Source of the DNA: Parachlamydiales bacterium
GTDB lineage: Bacteria; Chlamydiota; Chlamydiia; Chlamydiales; SM23-39
DNA: 50,851 bases
Direction: 5' to 3'
NCBI GenBank assembly: GCA_016931275.1
Contig: JAFGFA010000032.1
Span: 1 to 50,851 of the forward strand
The notes below the pieces were generated by a model. It ran no database searches, was not told where the DNA came from, and worked only from the letters and a program-made list of their open reading frames with translations. Positions within the stretch are counted from its first letter, which is position 1. Each line of letters starts with the position of its first letter. Of this stretch, positions 8,563-17,405 are shown piece by piece. The translations under genes and the position numbers were made by a program.

Positions 8563-9270
8563 ATGAAAAAAATTTCATTTTTATTATTATTGTTTTTGTC
8601 ACTATTCAATGGTAATACGGTTGAATCCAATTATCAACATCCCGTGTTCATATTTGATTTCAATGGGGTTTTATACAAAAAAGATACTAAAGAAATTTCA
8701 CAATTTATTGCCGAATCAATGGACATTGATCCCGCAGAGACAAAAGCAATCTTAAAACACTATAAACATCTAGTTGACGCGAAAAAAAACGAAAAACCTT
8801 TTTGGACAAGAATCGCCAATATGTACAACAAGCAGATTGACGCTGCGTGGCTGGAAAAATTAACCCAGTTAAATCATCGTAGTTATATACCTATTGCCGG
8901 AATGCAGGAAATCATCGCATCTCTTCAAAAACAAGGATATCATTTAGCAATACTATCTAATACCAAAGCCAATAATGCTCATTTAATTCGAAATCTAGAA
9001 TACGACAAGCCTTTTTTTCCTGTCTTATTTGCTTATGAAATAGGAGTTAAAAAGCCAAATTTGAAAGCCTATCGCATTTTACTCAATAGGCTAAAAGTTC
9101 CGGCTCAGCAGTGCATCTTTATCGATGATCAATGGAAAAATATCTGGGCAGCACAATCCTTACATTTCGACAGCATTCATTTTCACTCTCCGGAACAACT
9201 GATAAAAGAATTACAAAAAAGGGGAATCCATCTCTCTGGAAGATCCAAAAAAATATCTTATTTATTTTGA
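8563..9270 (+). CDS. Exported HAD-superfamily hydrolase-like protein
   Basis: 235 residues. The N-terminus is a typical Sec signal peptide: MKK followed by a leucine/phenylalanine core to about residue 17. It is followed by a HAD fold of the haloacid dehalogenase/YihX type. Motif I is FDFNGVLY with nucleophile D32. Motif II is ILSNT, motif III is the VKKPNLKAY lysine, and motif IV is FIDDQ. The second acidic residue of motif I is N34 instead of aspartate; phosphatases normally have aspartate there, so ordinary phosphatase chemistry is doubtful. The substrate is unknown. An exported HAD enzyme is unusual. The gene ends convergently with metG, overlapping its stop by 13 bases. No good ribosome-binding site is seen. 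Confidence 0.8.
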   Translation: MKKISFLLLLFLSLFNGNTVESNYQHPVFIFDFNGVLYKKDTKEISQFIAESMDIDPAETKAILKHYKHLVDAKKNEKPFWTRIANMYNKQIDAAWLEKLTQLNHRSYIPIAGMQEIIASLQKQGYHLAILSNTKANNAHLIRNLEYDKPFFPVLFAYEIGVKKPNLKAYRILLNRLKVPAQQCIFIDDQWKNIWAAQSLHFDSIHFHSPEQLIKELQKRGIHLSGRSKKISYLF

Positions 9271-10940
9271 TGATACAACTTATCTAACTCCACCTGGATA
9301 ACAGAATCCTCGATCTTCACAAATAACGGCTTAGGAGAAGTCATTTGTTGATGTACCGGAAGATTTTTTTTCGCCTCTTCCCAGGAGGTATCACAAAGAT
9401 TTGTCTCAAAACCAAGCATCGCCCATATTTTTTGTGCAGAAGAGGGAATCATCGGTGCGCTTATAAAAGCCAGAGTTTTTACACATTCCAGGCAAAGGCC
9501 CACAGTAGTGTCCAACAGGTGTTTATTAGAAAGATCTTTTGCTAAAACCCATGGTTTTTTCATATCGAAATAGACATTACCGATTTGCGCTAATTCCATG
9601 ACTATTTGCGCTGCTTTTCGCAAAGAAAAATGCGCATAGGCTCCATCGATTGCATCGATACATCGATGCATATTTTCCATAAATTGCATATCCCCCTCAT
9701 CATGAAGCGTGATGGGCGGGATTTTTCCTTGATAACGCTGCTGGGCAAAAACCAACACACGATGGACAAAATTTCCGAATTTCGCTAAAAGTTCATTATT
9801 ACAACGCGCCTGAAACTCTCTCCAAGAAAAATCGGAGTCCGCATTTTCTGGAGCATTTGCCACAAGATAATATCTAATTTGATCGGCTGTAAAGGTCTCT
9901 AAAAAAGTCGACAAATCGACATACCATCCTTCCGATTTAGAAAATTGTTTTCCTTCCAGAAGGAAAAATTCATTGGCAGGAACCTGATCTACGGTTTTAT
10001 AGGCAGTATCCAGTCCCATTAATGTTGCGGGGAAAAAGATCGTATGAAAGGGAATATTATCTTTACCGATAAAATGGATCAATTCCGCTTGGGGATTTAG
10101 CCAATATTTCTTCCACAAATCAGGATCATGCTGCAGTTCTGCCCACTCCTTTGTCGCTGAAATATATCCGATAGGGGCATCGAACCATACATATAATACT
10201 TTTCCAGCTGCCTCTGGAAGAGGAACGGGAATCCCCCAGTCTAGATCGCGCGTAATAGAACGTGCATGTAATTCACGAATATATTGTTTGGATAAATTCA
10301 CGACACTGGGCTTCCAATCTTTTTTTTCAAGCCATTCCAAGAGTCTTTGTTGAAAAAGATCAAAACGATAGTACCAGTGTTTTGACGGCTTTAATATCAA
10401 GGGAGCATCGCTCATTTTAGAACGAGGATTTTTAAGATCTGTGGCCTCATAGCTAGCACCGCATTTTTGGCATTCATCTCCCCGTGCTTGTTCATAGCCG
10501 CAGTGAGGACAAATCCCCACAACATAACGGTCCGCTAAAAACCTTTGATCCTCAGGAGAGTAAAGGTGATTTTCTGTCTTTTCTTCAATAAACCCCTTTT
10601 CGTAGAGCTCTAAGAAAAATTCTTGCACAGTTTTTGCATGACCTGACCAGGTGGTTCTCGAATAGTGGTCAAAGGAGATATCCATTTTTAGAAACAATTT
10701 TTGATTAAGATGGTGAAAATAATCAACATGCTCTTGAAAGGAGCGTCCTGCCATATCCGCACTTAAAGTAATGGCAACCCCATATTCATCCGATCCGCAA
10801 ATAAAAAGAACATCCTCTCTTTTCATTCTCAAATAACGAACATAGACATCGGCCGGCAAATAGGCTCCGGCCAAATGACCAAAATGCAAAGGGCCATTTG
10901 CATATAACAGTGCCGAAGTAACTATAATGGGATGAGTCAT
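9258..10940 (-). CDS. metG: Methionyl-tRNA synthetase
   Basis: Class I synthetase of 560 residues that charges tRNA-Met. The HIGH-type motif is HFGH near residue 19, and the KMSKS-type loop is KQFSKSEG near residue 330. A zinc knuckle CPHCGYEQARGDECQKC lies at about residues 143-159. The protein ends after the anticodon-binding helical domain and lacks the C-terminal tRNA-binding extension found in longer bacterial MetRS, as usual in Chlamydia. It is the last gene of the rpmE-to-metG run, 12 bases after the rpoZ-like gene. Its end overlaps the convergent HAD gene. Confidence 0.97.
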   Translation of the reverse strand: MTHPIIVTSALLYANGPLHFGHLAGAYLPADVYVRYLRMKREDVLFICGSDEYGVAITLSADMAGRSFQEHVDYFHHLNQKLFLKMDISFDHYSRTTWSGHAKTVQEFFLELYEKGFIEEKTENHLYSPEDQRFLADRYVVGICPHCGYEQARGDECQKCGASYEATDLKNPRSKMSDAPLILKPSKHWYYRFDLFQQRLLEWLEKKDWKPSVVNLSKQYIRELHARSITRDLDWGIPVPLPEAAGKVLYVWFDAPIGYISATKEWAELQHDPDLWKKYWLNPQAELIHFIGKDNIPFHTIFFPATLMGLDTAYKTVDQVPANEFFLLEGKQFSKSEGWYVDLSTFLETFTADQIRYYLVANAPENADSDFSWREFQARCNNELLAKFGNFVHRVLVFAQQRYQGKIPPITLHDEGDMQFMENMHRCIDAIDGAYAHFSLRKAAQIVMELAQIGNVYFDMKKPWVLAKDLSNKHLLDTTVGLCLECVKTLAFISAPMIPSSAQKIWAMLGFETNLCDTSWEEAKKNLPVHQQMTSPKPLFVKIEDSVIQVELDKLYHQNK

Positions 10941-10952
10941 AAAATTCTCTTT

Positions 10953-11147
10953 TTATGCAAGATCTTGAGATTCTTCCTGAATATCTGGCAAGGTGCTTAA
11001 ATAAGTAATTAACTCCCCTAATTTAGGAATCTCTTCTTCTCCCTCCACCTTTTGCTTGGAAAGCATAATAGCATAATTCACCAAGTCAAAATTACTAGGA
11101 AACTTTTTTTTGAGATATTCATTGGTTAAAAATTGGCTGTTTTTCAT
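10953..11147 (-). CDS. Candidate RNA polymerase omega subunit-like protein
   Basis: 64-residue protein between gmk and metG, in the position of C. trachomatis CT031 (from memory). The segment FPSNFDLVNYAIMLSKQ at about residues 16-32 resembles the omega core NRFDLVLVAARRARQ of E. coli RpoZ. An acidic stretch and a short amphipathic helix follow, as in omega. The gmk-rpoZ gene order is standard in many bacteria, which supports the idea. Its ATG overlaps the gmk stop as ATGA, so translation is coupled. Omega assists assembly of RNA polymerase and, in some bacteria, senses ppGpp. The match is short, so the assignment is an inference; a conserved protein of unknown function is the alternative. 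Confidence 0.6.
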   Translation of the reverse strand: MKNSQFLTNEYLKKKFPSNFDLVNYAIMLSKQKVEGEEEIPKLGELITYLSTLPDIQEESQDLA

Positions 11148-11758
11148 ATTCTTCCTTTAATTTCTTGATCGACAATCGAACAAAGCGTCTCATACGCCGT
11201 ATTAAAATCGTCATTAATAATAATATAATCATAATTTTTGGCTTGATCTATTTCATATTGCGCAAAAGCCGTTCTTTTTTGTATTGCGCTGCTAGAGGTA
11301 TCTTTACGGTTTTTAAGACGACGCGTTAGTTCCTCTATAGAAGGAGGAGCAATAAAAATAAAGATAGCGTTTTCCTCTTGAATGCTCGAGGCCCCTTGTG
11401 TATCGATGACTAGAAAAACATGATAATTTTCCTCTAACCTCTTGAGAACTTCTCCTCTCGAAGAGCCGTAATAAGCATCGAATACTCTAGCATACTCTAA
11501 AAATTCCCCTCTTTGGATTTTTTCTTGAAAAGTCTGCTCATTCACGAAATGATAATCTTTTCCTTCCTGTTCTCCAAGGCGAGGCGGTCGTGTGGTGGTG
11601 GTAACAATACGAATGCAATGATCGTGTTCTTGAATAAATTTTGTGATCAAGGTGGTCTTGCCGGTGCCTGCCGGACCGCTGATAATGAACAACTTTCCCT
11701 GTTTTTTGAATATTTTATTCAATATTTTGTACCTGTTCCTTAATCTTTTCCAATTCAC
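11144..11758 (-). CDS. gmk: Guanylate kinase
   Basis: Phosphorylates GMP to GDP using ATP. The P-loop is SGPAGTGKTT, followed by the GMP-binding region TTTTRPPRLGEQEGKDYHFV, the segment YYGSSRGEV, and the lid region RLKNRK. Length is 204 residues from the GTG at 11758, which overlaps the upstream yicC gene by 44 bases. A TTG at 11722, overlapping the yicC stop itself, would give 192 residues and is an equally good start. The rpoZ-like gene follows with a 4-base overlap. Order gmk then rpoZ-like then metG is as in Chlamydia. The family call is certain; the exact start is not. Confidence 0.95.
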   Translation of the reverse strand: MNWKRLRNRYKILNKIFKKQGKLFIISGPAGTGKTTLITKFIQEHDHCIRIVTTTTRPPRLGEQEGKDYHFVNEQTFQEKIQRGEFLEYARVFDAYYGSSRGEVLKRLEENYHVFLVIDTQGASSIQEENAIFIFIAPPSIEELTRRLKNRKDTSSSAIQKRTAFAQYEIDQAKNYDYIIINDDFNTAYETLCSIVDQEIKGRI

Positions 11759-12569
11759 TCTTACATTCTACAACACAAGCAGATATGATAGCATCTTGAG
11801 CCTTTACTCCGATAGTGCTGATTTCTCGCAGCATCTCCTGTAATAAAAAATCCATTTTTTTACCTACAGGATTACGTTCTCGTAAAAATTTTTCAAATTG
11901 TTCTAGATGAGAGCCTAAACGAACCCTTTCTTCGGTAAAATCGCTTTTTTCTGTATAAATAATCACTTCTCTAAGGGCTCTATCCTCATCAAAAACCTTT
12001 TCTTTTTGAAGTTTTTTATATAATGTTTTCTGATATTTTCGAATGATTTCAGGCCCTTTTTTCTGAATGGTTTCAAGTACTTTTTTGATAACAAGAAGTC
12101 TTTTAGTAATATCTTTTTTGAGCGCTTCCCCTTCTTTTTTTCGCATCAAAAGCAATTGATCTAACGATTGTTCTGTGGCCTCTAAAAGCATGGTTTTATA
12201 TTGATTCAGATCCAAGGTGAAAGAGGAATGCTTTTGAGCTAACTGCAAAAGTAAACTTAAATCAATCTCTCCCTCAAGTTGCAGCGCTTTTTTCAAATCC
12301 TGCAATGATTTTTTTATTTTTTTTAAAAAAGCAACCTCTAATAAAGGCAGTTCATTCACAAGACCTGTAAGAGAAATGCGAACCGTAATATATCCTCGAG
12401 CAATCTTTTTTTTTATCAGCATCCGGAGATCGTTTTCTAAAGAGATCCACTCTTTGGGCATAAATAGAGAAATCTCCAAAAAACGTCGATTGACCGATTG
12501 AACTTCTACCGCAATCCGCGTTTTATCTATCGTTACTATGGCATGGCCAAAGCCTGTCATGCTATACAT
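11715..12569 (-). CDS. yicC: YicC/YloC family endoribonuclease
   Basis: 284 residues beginning MYSMTGFG, the hallmark N-terminus of the family. The body is charged and helical (many KK/EE runs at about 75-200). The C-terminal domain carries RVRLGSHLEQFEKFL and KKMDFLLQEMLREISTIGVKA, both conserved in YicC. Members have been reported as RNases involved in sRNA turnover. The frame extends to a TTG at 12584, but that codon overlaps the GGAG that serves as ribosome-binding site for the ATG at 12569, so I use the ATG. It precedes gmk, as in many bacteria, but I recall no such gene in the Chlamydiaceae copy of this operon. Confidence 0.9.
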   Translation of the reverse strand: MYSMTGFGHAIVTIDKTRIAVEVQSVNRRFLEISLFMPKEWISLENDLRMLIKKKIARGYITVRISLTGLVNELPLLEVAFLKKIKKSLQDLKKALQLEGEIDLSLLLQLAQKHSSFTLDLNQYKTMLLEATEQSLDQLLLMRKKEGEALKKDITKRLLVIKKVLETIQKKGPEIIRKYQKTLYKKLQKEKVFDEDRALREVIIYTEKSDFTEERVRLGSHLEQFEKFLRERNPVGKKMDFLLQEMLREISTIGVKAQDAIISACVVECKSELEKIKEQVQNIE

Positions 12570-12662
12570 AATTTTCTTCTCCAATAAACCGTATTATCTT
12601 TAATAATAAGAGATTATTTTTTTTTATACGACAAAAAGAACCGGAATTGATGCTTTAGAAAA

Positions 12663-13067
12663 TTATCGTTTTATAATCAGCCAATTTTTTTCTCGAAAAT
12701 GAATCAAAGTAAAAGAACCTCGAAAGCGTTTTCCCGACAAAACGATATCAAGATGTCCTTTATGAATACCTTTGTTGAGAGGAATGATCAAGCCTTTTTC
12801 ATCTACAGTCACATTCTGATAGGTTCCTTTGTCCCAAATGACCACTTTTCCCGCTCCATATTCTCCTTGAGGAATCTCTCCCTCAAAATCGGCATAAGCA
12901 AGAGGATGGTCTTCTGTAACAATCGCCAGTCGTTTAACATTTTTGACCGTAGGAAGCCCTTTGGGAACAGCCCACGACTTTAAGACCTTTCCAACCTGCA
13001 ACCGAAAATCATAATGAAGATGAGTTGCAAAATGCTTTTGGACAACAAAGATCCGTTCTTCCTTCAT
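12663..13067 (-). CDS. Stand-alone DNA 3'-phosphoesterase (LigD PE-type)
   Basis: 134-residue protein consisting only of the 3'-phosphoesterase domain that is normally the first domain of bacterial DNA ligase D. It trims 3'-phosphates and terminal ribonucleotides from DNA ends. The metal-site pattern is HFATHLHYDFRL with H12, H18, D20 and R22. SWAVPKGLP supplies K36, then R46, E52, H54 and Y58 follow, then EGEIPQGEYGAGKVVIWDKG. These residues match the catalytic set I recall for Pseudomonas LigD (H42, H48, D50, R52, K66, R76, E82, H84, Y88) with a constant offset of 30. No ligase or polymerase domain and no Ku gene is in the window. The ATG overlaps the rnhB stop as ATGA, so it is co-translated with RNase HII. 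Confidence 0.9.
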   Translation of the reverse strand: MKEERIFVVQKHFATHLHYDFRLQVGKVLKSWAVPKGLPTVKNVKRLAIVTEDHPLAYADFEGEIPQGEYGAGKVVIWDKGTYQNVTVDEKGLIIPLNKGIHKGHLDIVLSGKRFRGSFTLIHFREKNWLIIKR

Positions 13068-13702
13068 AAAAGGGCCTCTTTGATAGGAGCAAAAGAAAAA
13101 CGATGAATGGGCGAAGGGCCGTATTTTTTGATCGCCTCAAGATGTTTGGCCGTTCCATACCCTTTATGATCACAAAATCCATATTCCGGATAAACCGTAT
13201 CGTATTTTTCCATGATTTCATCGCGCGTGATCTTCGCAATAATAGAAGCGGCAGCGATGGAAATTGAGAGAGAATCGCCATGGACAATACATTGTAACGG
13301 AAAGGAAAAAGGTGGCGATATATGACCATCTATCAGCAAAAAATCGGGAGGAGAAAAAAGCTTTGCAACAGCCTGTTGCATAGCAACAAACGTTGCCTGT
13401 AGAATATTGATTCGATCGATTTCACCAGAATCGACAATTCCGACAGCATAAGGAATATTCAAAGAAATTATCTGTTGAAATATCGCTTCTCTTTTCTTTT
13501 TAGAAACTTTTTTACTATCATCGATCCCGGAAATCATCATCTTAGGCGGCATTATAATTGCTGCAGCAACAACAGGTCCAGCCAGAGGACCTCTTCCGGC
13601 TTCATCGACACCGGCAATCTGGTGATATCCCGATCTATAAAGCTTTCTTTCGATAGAACTCATCTCATAAAGACGATGATATTCACTTGCATCAATGTCC
13701 AT
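13064..13702 (-). CDS. rnhB: Ribonuclease HII
   Basis: 212 residues. Cleaves the RNA strand of RNA-DNA hybrids and starts removal of single ribonucleotides from DNA. The catalytic motif GVDEAGRGPLAGPVVAAA is at about residues 31-48. SISIAAASIIAKITRD and the aspartate in LLIDG complete the active site. The C-terminal PIHRFSFAPI is typical. It is coupled by a 4-base overlap to the downstream 3'-phosphoesterase gene, and a GGGGA lies before the ATG. It follows rplS, as in Chlamydia. Confidence 0.97.
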   Translation of the reverse strand: MDIDASEYHRLYEMSSIERKLYRSGYHQIAGVDEAGRGPLAGPVVAAAIIMPPKMMISGIDDSKKVSKKKREAIFQQIISLNIPYAVGIVDSGEIDRINILQATFVAMQQAVAKLFSPPDFLLIDGHISPPFSFPLQCIVHGDSLSISIAAASIIAKITRDEIMEKYDTVYPEYGFCDHKGYGTAKHLEAIKKYGPSPIHRFSFAPIKEALL

Positions 13703-13781
13703 GCATATCTTCCCCGATCACCCATGTTATACTCTTAGATGATCAAGGAAGACAAATTAAGATTTCGTTAAGAAAAAAAAT

Positions 13782-14216
13782 TTACTCTTTATCAGAAGTG
13801 TTTTGAAACTCAGAAGATACTTCTTCCGGGCTAGAGACCATTTCTTTCTCTTCAGGTTTTATAAGGCTAACAATTTTTTGTTTTATTTTTGCAGCCTTTC
13901 CAGAAGCGCCTTTTACATAATTTAATTTTGCACGACGCACTTTTCCTTTTGCGACCACTTCTATAGATTTCAGACGAGGACTGTGAACAAAAAACACCTT
14001 TTGCATATTGCATCCGTAGGCATTTCGATATACCGTAAAGGTCTCAGAAATACCCGTTCCCTTTTTAGCAATAACAACTCCTGCAAATGCCTGAATTCTC
14101 TCTTTTTTTCCTTCGATAATACGCAAACGCACACGAACAGTATCTCCCACTTGAAAAGCAACAACATCTTTCAAATGAGGCGCTTCAATTTTCTCAATCA
14201 CTGGATTGCGACTCAC
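13782..14216 (-). CDS. rplS: Ribosomal protein L19
   Basis: Large-subunit protein at the 30S-50S interface. The core is recognisable: [26 protein letters not shown] in short pieces, then [23 protein letters not shown]. The start is GTG at 14216, preceded by AAGGAG, and the GTGA sequence overlaps the trmD stop, indicating coupling. Length is 144 residues, about 30 longer than E. coli L19. The extra part is an acidic, serine-rich C-terminal tail after the KAAKIKQKI segment. Confidence 0.97.
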   Translation of the reverse strand: MSRNPVIEKIEAPHLKDVVAFQVGDTVRVRLRIIEGKKERIQAFAGVVIAKKGTGISETFTVYRNAYGCNMQKVFFVHSPRLKSIEVVAKGKVRRAKLNYVKGASGKAAKIKQKIVSLIKPEEKEMVSSPEEVSSEFQNTSDKE

Positions 14217-14929
14217 GGTACTTTCTCCTTATTTTTATTGGTAATAACTTGTTCTAATAAATATCTTGTATAGATATCTGGACGAACACGTTTTGTTTTT
14301 TCTAATCCTTTTTGCTTACGCCATTTTTCTATCTCTTGATGATTGCCATTGAGCAAGACAGAAGGGACACAAACCCCTTCGAACACTTCAGGTCGAGTAT
14401 ACTGAGGACAAGCAAACATATTTTCTTCAAAACTATCTCTCTTAGCGGAATCAAGATCTCCTAAAACGCCCGGAATAAAACGCATTAAAGCATCTATGGC
14501 TACAACAGCGGCAGCACAACCGTTCGTTAGCACATAATCGCCAATACTAATCTCTTCATCGACTTCTTTCATGATCCGTTCATCGATCCCTTCATAATGA
14601 CCGCATAAAAACACCAAGTGTTTCTCCTTTGCAAGATCTTTGCATAGTGCCGCATTGAGTTTTTTCCCTTGAGGAGAAAGATAGATCACGCGAGAATGTT
14701 CACTTTTCACACTTCGAATTGCATCAACAACAGGCTGGGGAGCTAAAACCATTCCCGGGCCTCCTCCATACGGACGATCATCTACTTTTTTATGCTTATC
14801 ATGAGAAAATATCCGGATATCTCCCAAACGAATTGTGATAATACCATCCTCTATAGCCCTTTTCATAATACTGAAATTCAAAGGGCTTTCAAAATACTCG
14901 GGAAATAAAGACAGGATATCAATGAGCAT
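14213..14929 (-). CDS. trmD: tRNA (guanine-37-N1)-methyltransferase
   Basis: 238-residue SPOUT methyltransferase that methylates G37 of tRNAs reading CNN codons, preventing frameshifts. The family's conserved segments are present: [29 protein letters not shown] and [13 protein letters not shown], the last forming the trefoil-knot SAM site. The gene starts three bases after the rpsP stop and overlaps rplS by 4 bases. The rpsP-trmD-rplS order is widely conserved; rimM is not in its common place between rpsP and trmD, as in Chlamydia. Confidence 0.97.
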   Translation of the reverse strand: MLIDILSLFPEYFESPLNFSIMKRAIEDGIITIRLGDIRIFSHDKHKKVDDRPYGGGPGMVLAPQPVVDAIRSVKSEHSRVIYLSPQGKKLNAALCKDLAKEKHLVFLCGHYEGIDERIMKEVDEEISIGDYVLTNGCAAAVVAIDALMRFIPGVLGDLDSAKRDSFEENMFACPQYTRPEVFEGVCVPSVLLNGNHQEIEKWRKQKGLEKTKRVRPDIYTRYLLEQVITNKNKEKVP

Positions 14930-14932
14930 TCC

Positions 14933-15199
14933 CTATTTTCCCTTTTTTTCTAATACACTAGGAGCTGCTCTTTTAATCAATGCCTTGACATTCTCAGAAA
15001 CTTGAGCTCCCTGACTTAGCCAATGAGCCAAACGATCTTCTTTAACCATCACATCTTTTCCCGTCTCTAAATGTGGATCATACCATCCTAATCCCTCTAG
15101 GTATTTTCCATCACGAGGTGATCGTATGTCTGCAACAACAATACGAAACGAACGGTAATTATTTCTTCCCTGCTGTCGCAAACGTATTTTTAACGCCAT
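14933..15199 (-). CDS. rpsP: Ribosomal protein S16
   Basis: Small-subunit protein of 88 residues beginning MALKIRLRQQGRNNYRSFRI, a standard S16 N-terminus, followed by VVADIRSPRDGKYLEGLGWYDP. The C-terminal half has LSQGAQVSENVKALIKRA. The start overlaps the end of ffh by 10 bases. Length and motifs are normal. Confidence 0.97.
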   Translation of the reverse strand: MALKIRLRQQGRNNYRSFRIVVADIRSPRDGKYLEGLGWYDPHLETGKDVMVKEDRLAHWLSQGAQVSENVKALIKRAAPSVLEKKGK

Positions 15200-16524
15200 A
15201 ATTTGTGTCCTCCAAATTGTTGTAATTTGTCCAACATCCCCTTTTTGGGCATGTTTTTCATCAATTGTTTAATTCTTTTAAATCCTTTTATCATTCTGTT
15301 GACCTCTTCTATCGTACATCCACTTCCCAAAGCAATTCTTTTTCTTCGGGAATATCCCATTTCTCCCGCTTCCTCTTTGCGTTCTGACACGGTCATTGAT
15401 AAAATCATCGCTTCCGTTTTTTTAAATTGTGCATCCGATAAATCGATATTACCTAGAGCAGATACCCCAGGAATCATTTTTAACAGACCTGTAAAAGATC
15501 CCATTTTTTTGATCATGCCCATCTGCTGTAAATAATCCCGATAGGTAAAATTTCCTTTTTTCAGTTTCTTTTCCACCTCATACTGGGCATCAGCATCTGC
15601 GAGATCTTGCGCTTTCTTCACTAAATTAATCACATCGCCCATACCCAAAATACGATCGGCCATGGAACGGGGATTAAAAGGCTGAAAATCGGTGATATGC
15701 TCTCCAATACCTTCAAACTTTAACGGTTTTTTCGTCACTTCACGGATAGAAATAGCGGCTCCACCTCGAGCATCTCCATCGAGCATCGTTAAAATCGTTC
15801 CCGTAATAGCAATCTTCTTATCAAAACTAGCTGCTGTATTGACCGCATCTTGACCTGTCGTCGCATTGGCAACAAAAAGGATTTCTTTGGGAGAAATACT
15901 CTCTTTCATCCGAACCAGTTCTTCCATCATCCCTTCATCCAAATGCAATCGTCCGGCAGTATCTACAATCAATACATCAAACTTATCTGCCCGAGCCTTA
16001 GATAACGCTTTTTGGGCAATATCTACAGGATCTTGGCTCTCTTCAAGAAAGAATAAAGAAAGATGATTACTTTCCGATAAAGCCCGAAGCTGATCTACCG
16101 CAGCAGGCCGATAGACGTCACAAGCGGCTAATAGAACTTTTTTCTTCTTTCCCCCTAAATGATATGCCAATTTTGCCGCTGTGGTTGTTTTTCCCGATCC
16201 TTGAAGACCGCAGAGCATAATCACTGTCGGCTTATTTTCTAAATGTAAAAGGACTTCTTCACTTCCCAAAAAGGTAATCAAAGCCTCGTGGACAATCTGA
16301 ATAAACTGCTGTCCTGGCGTAATCGATTGTAACAAAGAGCGGCCTAAAGCTTCCTCTTTTATCTTTTGGACAAACGCATTAGCAACACTGTAATGAACAT
16401 CTGCTTCCAAAAGAGTTAGCCGAACCGTGCGGATGGCATCAGATAAATTGCTCTCCGTTAGCTGACGATTTCCCTTCAAAGAGGTGAAAAGATTCTGTAA
16501 TTTTCCAGTTATACTCTCAAACAT
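15190..16524 (-). CDS. ffh: Signal recognition particle protein (SRP54 homologue)
   Basis: 444-residue GTPase that binds signal sequences of nascent membrane proteins with 4.5S RNA and delivers them to FtsY. It has an N domain (about 1-90), a G domain with GLQGSGKTTTAAKLA (G1), DTAGRLHLDEGMM (G3) and GGAAISIREVTKKPLKF, and a methionine-rich M domain from about residue 300 (QMGMIKKMGSF, SGCTIEEVNRMIKGFKR). It lies 44 bases after prmC and overlaps rpsP, keeping the chlamydial order. The 4.5S RNA gene was not seen in this window. Confidence 0.97.
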   Translation of the reverse strand: MFESITGKLQNLFTSLKGNRQLTESNLSDAIRTVRLTLLEADVHYSVANAFVQKIKEEALGRSLLQSITPGQQFIQIVHEALITFLGSEEVLLHLENKPTVIMLCGLQGSGKTTTAAKLAYHLGGKKKKVLLAACDVYRPAAVDQLRALSESNHLSLFFLEESQDPVDIAQKALSKARADKFDVLIVDTAGRLHLDEGMMEELVRMKESISPKEILFVANATTGQDAVNTAASFDKKIAITGTILTMLDGDARGGAAISIREVTKKPLKFEGIGEHITDFQPFNPRSMADRILGMGDVINLVKKAQDLADADAQYEVEKKLKKGNFTYRDYLQQMGMIKKMGSFTGLLKMIPGVSALGNIDLSDAQFKKTEAMILSMTVSERKEEAGEMGYSRRKRIALGSGCTIEEVNRMIKGFKRIKQLMKNMPKKGMLDKLQQFGGHKLWR

Positions 16525-16568
16525 AACAAACTAATAAAAATATATTAGAGTAAGGATACTAAAGAAAG

Positions 16569-17405
16569 TTATTCAATTTCAAGGAAAAAGAAACGATCGA
16601 GCCCCTTCCAGTCATGGTCTACTTTTCCCGAGTGTCTAAAAATTTTTTGGACAGCCCCGCCCTGATTATAGCCTATCTCAAAAAAAATTTTAGCGGGTCT
16701 GTTCACATAAGATAAAAATTCCTGAGAAAATCGTTGATAATATTCTGTTCCCTCTTCCCCTCCCAGTAAAGCAATTTGCGGTTCAAAATCCTTAACCTCC
16801 CTATGCAACCTGAGATATTCTTCTTTAGGGATATAAGGAGGATTTGAGACAATATAATCCGCTTTAGTTCCTTGGAAAGGGGCAAACAAATCTCCTTCTA
16901 AAAATGAACAATCCATCTGATTGAGCCGAGCATTTTTTTTAGCGATCTCTAAGGCTTTGGGAGAAATATCGGATAAAACGACGTGTAATGCAGGGCAATG
17001 TTTTTTAATCGCAAGGCCAATGCACCCACAGCCACAGCCAATATCCCATAACACTTTATTAGAGGTTTTCTCTTTCTGAAGCATTTGTATGATACGATCC
17101 GTTAATATTTCCGTTTCCGGACGGGGTATCAAAGTATCTCGAGAAAGACTTAACCGAGCTCCTAAAAAAGAGATTTCTCCAAGAATATACGGAACAGGCT
17201 CTCCCTCTCCTCTTCGTAACATCATTTTTTCGAAGGCCTTTTGCCGATCAGGACTAAGCTCATCATCCATGTAAAGGTCTATTTCCCCATAAGAACAACC
17301 AATAAGGGACGCTAAAAGTTCTTTAGAGGAACTCAGAGGATCCAAAATATCTCTTTGTTCTAAGTAATGACGAAAAAATTGTATATTCTGACGGACAGTG
17401 GTCAT
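16569..17405 (-). CDS. prmC: Peptide chain release factor N5-glutamine methyltransferase
   Basis: 278-residue SAM-dependent methyltransferase that methylates the glutamine of the GGQ motif in release factors. The SAM motif is [13 protein letters not shown] and the substrate-glutamine motif is SNPPYIP, both diagnostic. An N-terminal helical domain (about 1-90) contains IPRPETEIL just before the catalytic fold. The ATG overlaps the prfA stop as ATGA, so the enzyme is coupled to its own substrate. Also called HemK. Confidence 0.96.
   Translation of the reverse strand: MTTVRQNIQFFRHYLEQRDILDPLSSSKELLASLIGCSYGEIDLYMDDELSPDRQKAFEKMMLRRGEGEPVPYILGEISFLGARLSLSRDTLIPRPETEILTDRIIQMLQKEKTSNKVLWDIGCGCGCIGLAIKKHCPALHVVLSDISPKALEIAKKNARLNQMDCSFLEGDLFAPFQGTKADYIVSNPPYIPKEEYLRLHREVKDFEPQIALLGGEEGTEYYQRFSQEFLSYVNRPAKIFFEIGYNQGGAVQKIFRHSGKVDHDWKGLDRFFFLEIE

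Noticed and set aside
12663-13067. Truncated DNA ligase D pseudogene
   Set aside because: The domain is complete with all catalytic residues, has coupled translation with rnhB, and no remnants of the ligase or polymerase domains follow.
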